DNA from: Akkermansiaceae bacterium
GTDB lineage: Bacteria; Verrucomicrobiota; Verrucomicrobiia; Verrucomicrobiales; Akkermansiaceae
Length of the DNA: 64,000 nucleotides
Assembly (NCBI GenBank): GCA_015062005.1
Contig: SUVL01000004.1
Span: 38,462 to 102,461, forward strand
Direction: 5' to 3'
The translations under genes were made by a program, and so were the position numbers. Under the pieces are notes generated by a model. The model made no database searches and was not told the DNA's origin. It saw only the letters and a program-made list of their open reading frames with translations. Positions 25,036 to 32,021 of the stretch are shown here, piece after piece (the first letter of the stretch is position 1; every line of letters begins with the position of its first letter).

Positions 25036-25761
25036 TTACTTTTGGCACTCGGGGCCGCAGCACTTGCCGTGGCGGGGACCATGGTGGCGGTGGCCGCGCT
25101 TGCCACACTCAGCCTTGATGGCTTCCTTCTCGGCGTCAGAAATCTGGCCGTCCTTGTCGGTGTCGAACTTCTCCATGAAGCGGGCCTTCATCTCAGCCTT
25201 GCGAGCCTCGCGGGCAGCCTTGTGTTCCTCACAGGAAAGCTTGCCGTCCTTATCAGCGTCAAACTTGGCGAGCATCTCGGCGCGGCGTGCTTCGAACTTG
25301 GCCTTCATCTCAGCCTTCTGCTCCTCGGTGAGCTGGGGACGGGGGCCGTGCGGGCCGCAGCACTTGCCGTGGTGGCGGGGGCCGTGCTTCCTGAACTCAG
25401 CCTTGGCGGCTTCCTTCTCGGCGTCGGAGAGCTGACCATCCTTGTCGGTGTCGAACTTCTCCATGAACTTGGCCTTCATCTCAGCCTTGCGAGCTTCGCG
25501 GGCAGCCTTGCGCTCATCTTCGGAGAGCTTGCCGTCCTTGTCGGCATCAAACTTAGCGAGCATCTCGGCGCGGCGTGCTTCGAACTTGGCCTTCATCTCG
25601 GCCTTCTGCTCCTCAGTCAGCTCAGGACGGGGGCCGTGGGGGCGGTGCATCTTACCGAAGCAGCAGGGGTGCTGCGGGGCGCACTCCGGCTTCTGCGGGC
25701 AATCCTGAGCCATGAGGGGCATGGCTGCGGCGAACAGGGCAAACATGAGCGATTTCTTCAT
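25036..25761 (-). CDS. Exported EF-hand protein with internal duplication
   Basis: The 241-residue product has a signal peptide (MKKSLMFALFAAAMPLMA) and then two nearly identical halves of about 86 residues. Each half has a charged helix (LTEEQKAEMKAKFEARRAEML) and two EF-hand loops: DADKDGKLSEDE at 72-83, DTDKDGQLSDAE at 104-115, and their repeats at 158-169 and 190-201. All four loops have the acidic residues for Ca2+ at positions 1, 3, 5 and 12. Each half ends in a His/Cys stretch (HHGKCCGP) that could bind a transition metal. A periplasmic Ca2+-binding protein is the best reading; the partner is unknown. Confidence 0.88.
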   Translation of the reverse strand: MKKSLMFALFAAAMPLMAQDCPQKPECAPQHPCCFGKMHRPHGPRPELTEEQKAEMKAKFEARRAEMLAKFDADKDGKLSEDERKAAREARKAEMKAKFMEKFDTDKDGQLSDAEKEAAKAEFRKHGPRHHGKCCGPHGPRPQLTEEQKAEMKAKFEARRAEMLAKFDADKDGKLSCEEHKAAREARKAEMKARFMEKFDTDKDGQISDAEKEAIKAECGKRGHRHHGPRHGKCCGPECQK

Positions 25762-25868
25762 GGTGATATGTACTTTCTATAGTTTGGATTTTTAGGGGGA
25801 GGAGATGCGGAAAGCACCGCTCCTCGCATAGGGGAACGGTGCCTTCTGTCAAATTCTACAACGGAATT

Positions 25869-26648
25869 TTATTTTTTTGCAAAAAAATCTTTCAGGGAGT
25901 TGAAATCGCTGGCGCTGGGTGCATCGGCGCGGGCGATGGCGGCCTTCTGGGCGGCGGTGATGGCAGCAGCCCCCTTGGCGGCCAGCGCGAGCATCTGGGC
26001 CATTTCCTCGGCGGTGAACACAGCTTCCTCACCGCTGCCCTGGACTTCCACATATTCGCCGCGCTCAGTCATGACCACGTTCATATCCACCTCGGCATCG
26101 CGGTCCTCCACATAGCAGAGATCCAGCAGGGGAGTACCCTGCAGCTTGCCCACAGAAATGGCAGAGACCAGCTGCTTCATGGGGTTCTTCTCCAGCGCGC
26201 CGGTGGCCACCAGCTTATTGAGTGCAATTTGCAGCGCCACCGCGGCGCCGGTGATGCTGGCCGTGCGGGTGCCGCCATCCGCCTGCAGCACATCGCAATC
26301 CACGCAGATGGTGCGGGCACCCAGGGCCTCCAGATCCACCACGGCGCGCAGGCTGCGGCCGATGAGGCGCTGAATTTCCACCGAGCGGCCATCCACCTTG
26401 CCGCCGGAATCTCGCTTCTTGCGGTCCAGGGTGGAGTACGGGAGCATGGCATACTCTGCCGTGAGCCAGCCACCCGGCACATGCTGCAGCTTCATCCAGC
26501 GCGGCACATCCTCCTCGATGGTGACAGCGCAAATCACGCGTGTGTTACCGAAGCACGAAAGTACAGAAGCGGTGGCATTCGGCGCCACGCCCAACACAAA
26601 CTCAAGCGGGCGCATTTCATCCACCCCGCGGTTATCCTGGCGTTCCAT
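25869..26648 (-). CDS. rph: Ribonuclease PH
   Basis: RNase PH is a phosphate-dependent 3' exoribonuclease that trims tRNA precursors. The 259-residue protein has the N-terminal RPLEF..NATASVLSCFGNTRVICAVTIEE, the tRNA/hexamer region GWLTAEYAMLPYST and the phosphate-binding GGTRTASITGAAVAL, and the usual C-terminal domain. The ATG at 26648 is chosen because a minus-strand promoter (TTGAGA at 26679-26684, 17 bp, TACAAC at 26656-26661) ends 7 nt before it; the ATG at 26654 would lie only 1 nt from the -10 box. It is transcribed away from the tRNA gene. Confidence 0.95.
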   Translation of the reverse strand: MERQDNRGVDEMRPLEFVLGVAPNATASVLSCFGNTRVICAVTIEEDVPRWMKLQHVPGGWLTAEYAMLPYSTLDRKKRDSGGKVDGRSVEIQRLIGRSLRAVVDLEALGARTICVDCDVLQADGGTRTASITGAAVALQIALNKLVATGALEKNPMKQLVSAISVGKLQGTPLLDLCYVEDRDAEVDMNVVMTERGEYVEVQGSGEEAVFTAEEMAQMLALAAKGAAAITAAQKAAIARADAPSASDFNSLKDFFAKK

Positions 26649-26837
26649 GAACATAGTTGTACCACAAGCAGCCCGATTTCTCAATCCCAAAATCCTGCGC
26701 GATGTTGCACCCGCGCGTATTCCAAAGCATGAGTAAAGAGAGCGGAAAATGGCAGGGCAGCATTGCCTGGAGCCTTGAAATAGCAGTGGCAGAGCCCGCA
26801 GAAAATCACCTTTTTGCAAAAAAATGCAGGATTTGGC

Positions 26838-26866
26838 TTGACGGGGCGGGGCAAAAGGTATATACT
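26838..26866 (+). promoter_or_regulatory. Promoter of tRNA-Gln
   Basis: TTGACG at 26838-26843, 17 bp of GC-rich spacer, TATACT at 26861-26866. Predicted start about 10 nt before the tRNA. Confidence 0.8.
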
Positions 26867-26884
26867 CCCGCCGTTCCAAGAACA

Positions 26885-26957
26885 CAGGGCTATGGTGTAA
26901 TTGGCAACACATCGGTTTCTGGCACCGCTATTCGGGGTTCGAGTCCCTGTAGCCCTA
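26885..26957 (+). tRNA. tRNA-Gln (anticodon CTG)
   Basis: The cloverleaf can be drawn by eye: acceptor stem AGGGCTA with TAGCCCT, D stem GTGT with ACAC, anticodon stem around the loop TTCTGGC (anticodon CTG, reading CAG), T stem CGGGG with CCCTG around GGTTCGAGTCC. The weak A1-U72 pair is typical of tRNA-Gln. The CCA end is not encoded. One pair at the base of the anticodon stem is mismatched. Confidence 0.85.
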
Positions 26958-26960
26958 CTC

Positions 26961-26992
26961 AAAAGCTCACAACTTCAGTTGTGAGCTTTTTC
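26961..26992 (+). terminator. Terminator of tRNA-Gln
   Basis: A perfect 14-bp stem, AAAAGCTCACAACT with AGTTGTGAGCTTTT, closed by a 2-nt loop and followed by a T-rich tail. Confidence 0.9.
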
Positions 26993-27037
26993 GTTTTACA
27001 TGGCTGTGGCTTTGTGGTAAAAATATTCCGCGCGCGT

Positions 27038-27520
27038 ATGAAGGACACATTCACACAAGCCTTGCGGCTGGGAATCATCATGCTTATTCTGGCTTTTGTG
27101 CTGGGGTGGGTGGATGCTTTTGTCTTTGCTCCGCGGCGCTTGCCGGCCTGTGTGCAGGAGAAGCTGCCGGCAGGCCGTATCTGCCTGGAGACCCTGGCCA
27201 CCCGCCACCAGAACAAAGTAGTGTGGGTGGACGCCCGCAGCCAGGCGGATTTTGAGCTCAACCACCTCATGCTGCCTGATAACCGCATGTTTCCCATCCG
27301 CAAAGGGGCTGATATGCAGCGTCAGGTAGATGCCGCCATTGGCCGCTTGCTGGAGGCCGGGGAACTGGGAGAAGCCGTTGTGGTATTCTGCACCAACGAA
27401 TGCACCGCCTCGGAGGAAATTGCCGCCGAATTGCGCGGACTGGGCATGATAGATGCTCCCATCTACGTGCTGGAAGGCGGCTGGGAGGTGCTCAAGGCCA
27501 ATGGCATGGGCGTGGATTAA
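27038..27520 (+). CDS. Membrane-anchored rhodanese-like protein
   Basis: The 160-residue product has an N-terminal membrane anchor or uncleaved signal (LGIIMLILAFVLGWVDAFVFA) and a rhodanese domain at about 45-155: VVWVDARSQADFELNHLMLPDNRMFPI, then the active-site loop VVVFCTNECTASEEIAAELRGLGM and IYVLEGGWEVL. The active-site Cys is in FCTNEC, which also holds a second Cys five residues later. Rhodaneses transfer sulfur to acceptors; the substrate here is unknown. The ATG at 27038 begins the anchor; upstream in-frame codons run through the tRNA gene and are not coding. Confidence 0.8.
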   Translation: MKDTFTQALRLGIIMLILAFVLGWVDAFVFAPRRLPACVQEKLPAGRICLETLATRHQNKVVWVDARSQADFELNHLMLPDNRMFPIRKGADMQRQVDAAIGRLLEAGELGEAVVVFCTNECTASEEIAAELRGLGMIDAPIYVLEGGWEVLKANGMGVD

Positions 27521-27566
27521 ATCTGGCTGTCCCGTGCACCGAAAGACTTCATTTCACACAAAATAC

Positions 27567-27595
27567 TTGACGCCGCGGGGCCTAGCTGGCATACT
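27567..27595 (+). promoter_or_regulatory. Promoter of SRP RNA
   Basis: TTGACG at 27567-27572, 17 bp, CATACT at 27590-27595; transcription should start near 27602. Confidence 0.75.
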
Positions 27596-27600
27596 CACAC

Positions 27601-27707
27601 CTGCCGCCGGGAACACCCCCGGAGGTATAGCTGGAAAACCCCGCCAGGACCGAGAGGTAGCAACGGTATTCAGACTATGCTTGTCGGGGTGTTGTTCCCG
27701 GCGGTTT
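27601..27707 (+). ncRNA. ffs: Signal recognition particle RNA (4.5S type)
   Basis: The roughly 105-nt segment folds into one long hairpin whose ends pair almost perfectly (GCCGCCGGGAACACCCC with GGGGTGTTGTTCCCGGCGG). Its apical part contains CCAGGACCGAGAGGTAGCA, matching the conserved SRP domain IV loop (CAGGnCCGnAAGGnAGCA) that binds the Ffh M domain. The RNA works with Ffh to target nascent membrane proteins. The 3' arm is followed by TTTTCTTTTTG, so the molecule forms its own terminator. The small, Alu-less form is as in most Gram-negative bacteria. Confidence 0.88.
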
Positions 27708-27752
27708 TCTTTTTGTTTCCCCTCCCGCCGCCCCGCCCAAGAAGAGATTTTT

Positions 27753-27821
27753 TATTCCCGAGCGGTAATAAAAGATTTGAAATTCGCAGTGGATGTGATA
27801 TTCTATTCCCGGACGGGAATA
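27753..27821 (+). promoter_or_regulatory. hipB promoter with two operator palindromes
   Basis: Two palindromes, TATTCCCG-AG-CGGTAATA (27753-27770) and the perfect TATTCCCG-GA-CGGGAATA (27804-27821), flank TTGAAA (27777-27782), 16 bp, TATTCT (27799-27804). Their centres are 51 bp apart. This matches the known design in which HipB binds several palindromes to repress its own operon. Confidence 0.75.
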
Positions 27822-27825
27822 AAAT

Positions 27826-28056
27826 ATGAACAAGAGTAAGCTCAGAACAGCGGCAGAGATAGGGAGGCTTGTGCGGGAGACGCGCAAGGCGCAGGGAATT
27901 TCGCAGGAGCAACTGGCCGGAGTGGCCAACACGGGAGTACGCTTTGTTTCTGATTTGGAGAACGGCAAACCTTCCATTCAGGTCGACAAAATGATTCAGG
28001 TGCTGGAGGCTCTGGGACTGGGTTTATACGCTATGAACCGCTGGGAGATTAAGTGA
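27826..28056 (+). CDS. hipB: HipB-type XRE antitoxin/repressor
   Basis: The 76-residue protein is a single helix-turn-helix of the XRE family, RLVRETRKAQGISQEQLAGVANTGVRFVSDLENGKPSIQVDKMIQVLEALGLGL, the form used by HipB-like antitoxins that repress hipBA and bind the HipA kinase. The stop codon overlaps the ATG of the hipA remnant (TGATG), the usual arrangement. With hipA reduced to a short frame, it may remain only as an autorepressor or as an immunity factor against HipA toxins elsewhere. Confidence 0.85.
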   Translation: MNKSKLRTAAEIGRLVRETRKAQGISQEQLAGVANTGVRFVSDLENGKPSIQVDKMIQVLEALGLGLYAMNRWEIK

Positions 28057-28163
28057 TGGAACAATTACACGTCTATTTGCGCGGGGAGCGGGTGGGAACC
28101 CTGGTATATGCAGAGATTCAATCCGGAATCCGCCGCAGAATGCAGCAGCTGGAGAGAGTATAA
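28056..28163 (+). pseudogene. hipA: hipA remnant with internal deletion
   Basis: The frame begins MEQLHVYLRGERVGTLVY, the expected HipA N-terminus (a strand with x-V-Y-L-x-G-x-x-V-G-x-L), but ends after 35 residues. The last half, AEIQSGIRRRMQQLERV, looks like a HipA C-terminal helix, so an in-frame deletion of some 400 codons, including the whole kinase domain, is a plausible origin. The product cannot be a kinase. Confidence 0.65.
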
Positions 28164-28181
28164 GCCTTCTCAGCCGTGATA

Positions 28182-28229
28182 CTACGCCCCCTTGGGCAGG
28201 AAATAGCCGCGCTGCTTGTCGTTGATGGG
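28182..28229. repeat. Second copy of the udg 3' end
   Basis: A 48-bp match (45 of 48) to 30261-30308, the last 16 codons including the stop of the uracil-DNA glycosylase gene. Read on the minus strand it encodes the same peptide, PINDKQRGYFLPKGA and stop; all three differences are silent or change only the type of stop codon. It marks the left edge of the acyltransferase island. Confidence 0.85.
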
Positions 28230-28248
28230 CGGTTGAAGACCGTTACGG

Positions 28249-28400
28249 TTTCAAAATCCGTAAAAACTAAATTTGAAAGATTATAGTCCCAATGAGTTAT
28301 TCTCGTCATGATAATCTTTATGTCTAATGGAAAGAAGCTCTCTGACCACGACAATTCTTTATTTAGAACAGTTTGTATGCTTGACTTACGGATTTTGAAA
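28249..28400. repeat. 152-bp segment with 15-bp perfect inverted ends
   Basis: TTTCAAAATCCGTAA at 28249-28263 and its exact reverse complement at 28386-28400. The right arm lies between the -35 and -10 boxes of the acyltransferase gene. There is no convincing gene between the arms. Confidence 0.8.
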
Positions 28401-28409
28401 GTGTATACA
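28381..28409 (+). promoter_or_regulatory. Promoter of the acyltransferase gene
   Basis: TTGACT at 28381-28386, 17 bp, TATACA at 28404-28409, 9 nt before the ATG at 28419. Confidence 0.75.
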
Positions 28410-28418
28410 TCGGGAGCG

Positions 28419-29519
28419 ATGTCTCAGCAGAGGGGAAAGACGTATTTGGACATTCTACGACTGGTTGCGATTTTTCTAGTAGTGTTTAATCACACAAATG
28501 GGTTTTACTATTCTTCCTATTCGGGAGGAGCGGATTGGGGGTACTGGGGGCTGCTGCTTCAAAATCAAGTGGTTAAGATGGCAGTGCCGTTATTTTTCGT
28601 GGTGTCGGGTGCATTATTGCTCACCAAGGAAGAATCTATCAGTGAATTGTGGAAGAAACGCATTCTTCGTTTCATCGTGGTCTTTTTCATTATTGCGGTA
28701 GTGCAGTATGCTTTTTTCTGTTATTGGAATGTAGAAAGTTTTAGTCCGAGCCATATTTATAAGCTGGTGTATTGCAATCTGGGCGAACATAACAACTTTT
28801 ATGCACATTGGTTTCTGTATGCATATGTGGGTATGCTTATCATGCTGCCTTTTTTGAGGATTGTGGCTAAAAATATTACAGTCAGACTATTTGCATATCT
28901 GTTCGGGGTTCAGGTGCTCTTTTGTTGTACATTGCCTGTATTGAGTCTCTGCCTGGGAAAATATATGGCCTATAGTGGATTCAATGACTGGATACCCTTT
29001 CACCAGGAATCGAAGTCACTACCCTTTGCCGCCGGGTACTGCGCATTCTATGTGTTGATGGGGTATGTTTTAGAGCATAAGATATCGATTGATGCTTGGA
29101 ATAAGTATCGCTTCAAGGCCATCCTGTCAGCCATGGGGTGTCTTGTTGCCGGTTGCATCTGTATGGAGGTTACAAGGCGCCTTCAGGGTGTTTCAGCTCC
29201 GAATGAGTCGTGGGTTTTTCTGACGTCATTCATACCGTTACCATGTGCGGTAGTGTACATGGAACTGAAATCAGTATGCATGAGGGTTAACCTCGCACCT
29301 GTGCTTAAAAGAATAATAGCATCACTGGGCGGTGCTGTTTTCACCGTGATGCTAATTGAAAATCTGTTCCGCGTCGGTTGGGAACCCTATATTGAAGAGA
29401 TGGAGGAAGTCATAGGAAGGCTCCCGGCAGCATGGATGAGTGCGGTGATGATATGCCTTGCTTCACTTGTTGTTGGGTTGCTCCTGAGGAAAATTCCTTA
29501 CGTGAACCGCGTCTTTTGA
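28419..29519 (+). CDS. Membrane acyltransferase (acyltransferase 3 family)
   Basis: The 366-residue protein has about ten membrane segments and the family landmarks: YLDILRLVAIFLVVFNHTNGF at the start, with the His thought to be catalytic, the VPLFFVVSGALLL segment, and AHWFLYAYVGMLIMLPFL. Such enzymes O-acetylate or otherwise acylate surface polysaccharides or lipids. The ATG at 28419 is taken from the promoter position; an upstream in-frame ATG would add residues unlike the family. The gene is AT-rich compared with its surroundings and lies inside a segment bordered by duplicated udg ends, so it was probably acquired. Confidence 0.88.
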   Translation: MSQQRGKTYLDILRLVAIFLVVFNHTNGFYYSSYSGGADWGYWGLLLQNQVVKMAVPLFFVVSGALLLTKEESISELWKKRILRFIVVFFIIAVVQYAFFCYWNVESFSPSHIYKLVYCNLGEHNNFYAHWFLYAYVGMLIMLPFLRIVAKNITVRLFAYLFGVQVLFCCTLPVLSLCLGKYMAYSGFNDWIPFHQESKSLPFAAGYCAFYVLMGYVLEHKISIDAWNKYRFKAILSAMGCLVAGCICMEVTRRLQGVSAPNESWVFLTSFIPLPCAVVYMELKSVCMRVNLAPVLKRIIASLGGAVFTVMLIENLFRVGWEPYIEEMEEVIGRLPAAWMSAVMICLASLVVGLLLRKIPYVNRVF

Positions 29520-29564
29520 TATGCAGATACTTACTTGAAGTTGCATGGGTTATAATTCGAGTAA

Positions 29565-30218
29565 ATGGGACCGGAAGGCATCTTTGCTCATATCAGATGC
29601 GCGTGCATGCCTGATGTGCTCTACCTTTTTTCTCCTGTTATTTATCATTTATTGGTGAACTGGCATGCTACCCGGGCGCTTGTGCTTCTTACGCTGCTCG
29701 CGGTAGTGGGTATCAGTGTGGCCGTACCACTCTTGCAACATTCCGGCTTTGTATGGCAGACTACCATTTCGTGGACGCGGGCTCGCTTGACGGCATTTGT
29801 GCTGGGTATGTATATTGCCCATATGGATTTTTCCGTTAAGCAGCTTTTGCACCCCGCTTATGTCATTATTGCAGTGCTGAGTCTTCTGGCTGCTTTGTAT
29901 TTTCACCTGGAAAGGGCACATCAAGGCGCTTTTTCAAACTACCTTCATTTGCTTCCATACACTTTGGTAGCTTTTGCGTTGCCCCTGTGCCTGGTGTTGC
30001 TATCGATATTTATTCCTACTAAATCGGGGTGGGTAATAACCTTTATTGGTTCATGTACCCTTGAGATATATCTGGTTCATGAGGCCATTTTCAAAAAGGT
30101 AAGCGTACTACCGTATAATGGTATAACGAAATTTCTGCTGGCGTATGGTTTGTCAGCAGTTGCTGCGGTAGTGTTGCATTACAGTTGCCGCTATTTGTGC
30201 AAACTCTTGCACAGGTAA
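29565..30218 (+). pseudogene. 5'-truncated second acyltransferase
   Basis: The frame encodes seven or so membrane segments corresponding to the C-terminal two thirds of an acyltransferase-3 protein (LYLFSPVIYHLLVNW, then RLTAFVLGMYIAHM, and GSCTLEIYLVHEAIF near the end). The N-terminal third, with the catalytic His and the SGALLL segment, is missing, and the region just before it (29520-29564) holds no such sequence. The first dozen codons are not family-like. It is therefore probably a remnant, although a short open frame remains. Confidence 0.7.
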
Positions 30219-30260
30219 CATGCCCGTTTTCCATGTTGTGGGCAGGGTTTTACTTTTGTA

Positions 30261-31223
30261 TTACGCTCCCTTGGGCAGGAAGTAGCCGCGCTGCTTGTCG
30301 TTGATGGGGAGGCCGGCGAGCTCCATGACATGGAGCATTTCCTCCCAGAGGCGGCGGCGCTCGCCGAGGTCGCTGGTGCGGAGCAGGTAGCTTGGGTGGT
30401 GGGTCACCACCACGGGGATGCCGCGGAAGTTCCAGGTGCGCTCCTGGTAGGCGGCCAGGGGCAGGTTGCCCTGCTGCAGCAGGCCGCGGGCTGCGATGAC
30501 GCCCAGGGCTACAATGACGCGCGGCTGCACCAGCTGCATCTCGAAATCGAAGACCGGCAGGCTGAAGAGCAGTTCCTTATCACTGGGCGGGCGGGTGTTG
30601 AGCGTCTGCCGCGGCTGGGCTGGGCGGAACTTGAGCAGCTGGGTCAGGTATACTTGCCCGCGGGTCAGGCCCATGGCCTTGAGCATGCCGTCCAGCTTGC
30701 TGCCGGCTTCGCCCTGGAAGGGTAGCCCGGCCTTCTCATCCTGGTAGCCGGGGGCATCGCCCACAAACACGATGTCTGCCTGCTGGTTTCCCTGCGGCAG
30801 CACCACTTTCTCACGCAGTGTGCCCAGTTTCAGCAGCGGTGGCCAGGTGGGCAGGATGCGGCGCATATTCGCCCAGGCTTCCTCGGCATTGCCGCCACCG
30901 GGGCGGAAGAAGGGGATTTCCGGCTCTTCCGCATCCTCCTCGGGAAGCGGTTTTTCGAGTTCGGCGCTCAGGCTGTTTTCCGGTGCCGTTTCTGCTGAGG
31001 CAGCCACAGGGGTGGTATCCTGCTGCATGGGCGGTGGCGGCCCCATGGGCTCTGCGGGCTGCGCTGCCGGCACAGGAGCCACTGGGGCAGGGCGCCCGCC
31101 GCGTTTGGCGGCCAGCATCCACTCGCGCAGCACCAGGCGCGCTTCTTCATCCACAGCCAGCCGCTGCACCCCCTGCGTCTGCAGGGTGTGAAGGTAATCG
31201 AGGACTAAGCTGCGGAGATTCAT
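30261..31223 (-). CDS. Uracil-DNA glycosylase, family 4/5-like, without Fe-S cysteines
   Basis: The protein removes uracil from DNA to begin base-excision repair. Of its 320 residues the first about 115 are a Pro/Ala/Glu-rich linker, and the catalytic domain follows: GDAPGYQDEKAGLPFQGEAG at 155-174 (family motif GEAPG..E...G.PFVG.AG), VYLTQLLKFRP and THHPSYLLR. The four cysteines that hold a 4Fe-4S cluster in family 4 are absent; for example KFRP stands where KCRP is usual. The ATG at 31223 lies 7 nt behind a -10 box. Its last 16 codons are duplicated at 28182. Confidence 0.88.
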   Translation of the reverse strand: MNLRSLVLDYLHTLQTQGVQRLAVDEEARLVLREWMLAAKRGGRPAPVAPVPAAQPAEPMGPPPPMQQDTTPVAASAETAPENSLSAELEKPLPEEDAEEPEIPFFRPGGGNAEEAWANMRRILPTWPPLLKLGTLREKVVLPQGNQQADIVFVGDAPGYQDEKAGLPFQGEAGSKLDGMLKAMGLTRGQVYLTQLLKFRPAQPRQTLNTRPPSDKELLFSLPVFDFEMQLVQPRVIVALGVIAARGLLQQGNLPLAAYQERTWNFRGIPVVVTHHPSYLLRTSDLGERRRLWEEMLHVMELAGLPINDKQRGYFLPKGA

Positions 31224-31230
31224 TCGCCGC

Positions 31231-31258
31231 ATGGTAGCACAATGAGCCGCTAAGTCAA
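31231..31258 (-). promoter_or_regulatory. Promoter of the uracil-DNA glycosylase gene
   Basis: Minus strand: TTGACT (31253-31258), 16 bp, TACCAT (31231-31236), 7 nt before the ATG at 31223. An ATG at 31232 overlaps the -10 box and cannot be the start. Confidence 0.7.
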
Positions 31259-31332
31259 GATTTAAGACTGTCCCGGCTCTGCCGGGGGCATATGTGTCCC
31301 AAAGATTATGAAAAAATAGCCCTAAACAACTT

Positions 31333-31484
31333 AAAGGCATAGTGTTCTGTGTGAAAAATCGTAGTGGGGTATCAGCCGCCTCACCATCGGCAGTAAGCTT
31401 TCATATGAGCTCCTATCGGCGTAAGCCGCTAACTTTCAATTTGTCAATCGTCAATTGTCAATCGTAAATCCTCGTGTCCCAAAG
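31333..31484 (+). repeat. Dispersed intergenic repeat, copy A
   Basis: About 150 bp closely similar to the reverse complement of 53895-54043. It contains a run of 7-bp units at about 31434-31468 (TTTCAAT, TTGTCAA, TCGTCAA, TTGTCAA, TCGTAAA), two units longer than in copy B, and ends in GTGTCCCAAAG. No gene is present. Confidence 0.85.
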
Positions 31485-31924
31485 TTTGAGTACGGAGCTC
31501 GATAAATTGGAATTTGTAGAGTAGTTTGCGGAGCGTCAGCGTAGCGGAATTTTGAGCCCGTCAGGGCGGTATAACCATAGCCCAGAGTGGAGCCGCGTTA
31601 GCGGCGGAACTCTGGGTTTGGAATAAAAAATAACCGGAACCCCGACCAACGTGGAGGGGTGGCAGGGAGGCCGCAGCTTATTGTGAAGCAACGATTTCTG
31701 CCGCCCACTCACTACGTTCGGGGCTCAGATAAATTTTTGAGCTAACCCGGGGTTCCGCGACTACGTCGCTCCACCCCGCGCTACTGGCTGTCGCCCTCCG
31801 GGCTCAGAATTCCGCGCACTACGTGCGCCTGTATGGGCTCTGCAAATTCCAATTTATTGCGCAGAGGGGGGCTTCTTCCAAAATGTTGCTGATATTTCTA
31901 TTCTCTACCAAATCTTTGGGACAC
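31474..31924. repeat. 451-bp nested imperfect palindrome
   Basis: The ends are an 11-bp inverted repeat, GTGTCCCAAAG (31474-31484) and CTTTGGGACAC (31914-31924). Nested inside are ATAAATTGG.. at 31502-31521 with 31838-31857 (19 of 20), 31544-31569 with 31791-31815, and CGGAACCCCG 31635-31644 with 31748-31757. A separate hairpin CCCAGAGT..ACTCTGGG lies at 31581-31616, and the heptamer ACTACGT occurs three times in the right half, twice as the loop of a GC stem. There is no gene. It could be a mobile palindromic element or a structured RNA. Confidence 0.75.
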
Positions 31925-32021
31925 GCGTGGGTTGCAACCCCCACAAAATGCTGAATTTGCTTGATATTTATCCTCTGGAAATGATAGACTGGCGGGGTAG
32001 ACTGGACGAACCCGCAATACC

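Noticed and set aside
28249..28400. Insertion sequence
   Set aside because: Only 152 bp, no transposase, and no target duplication visible at its ends.
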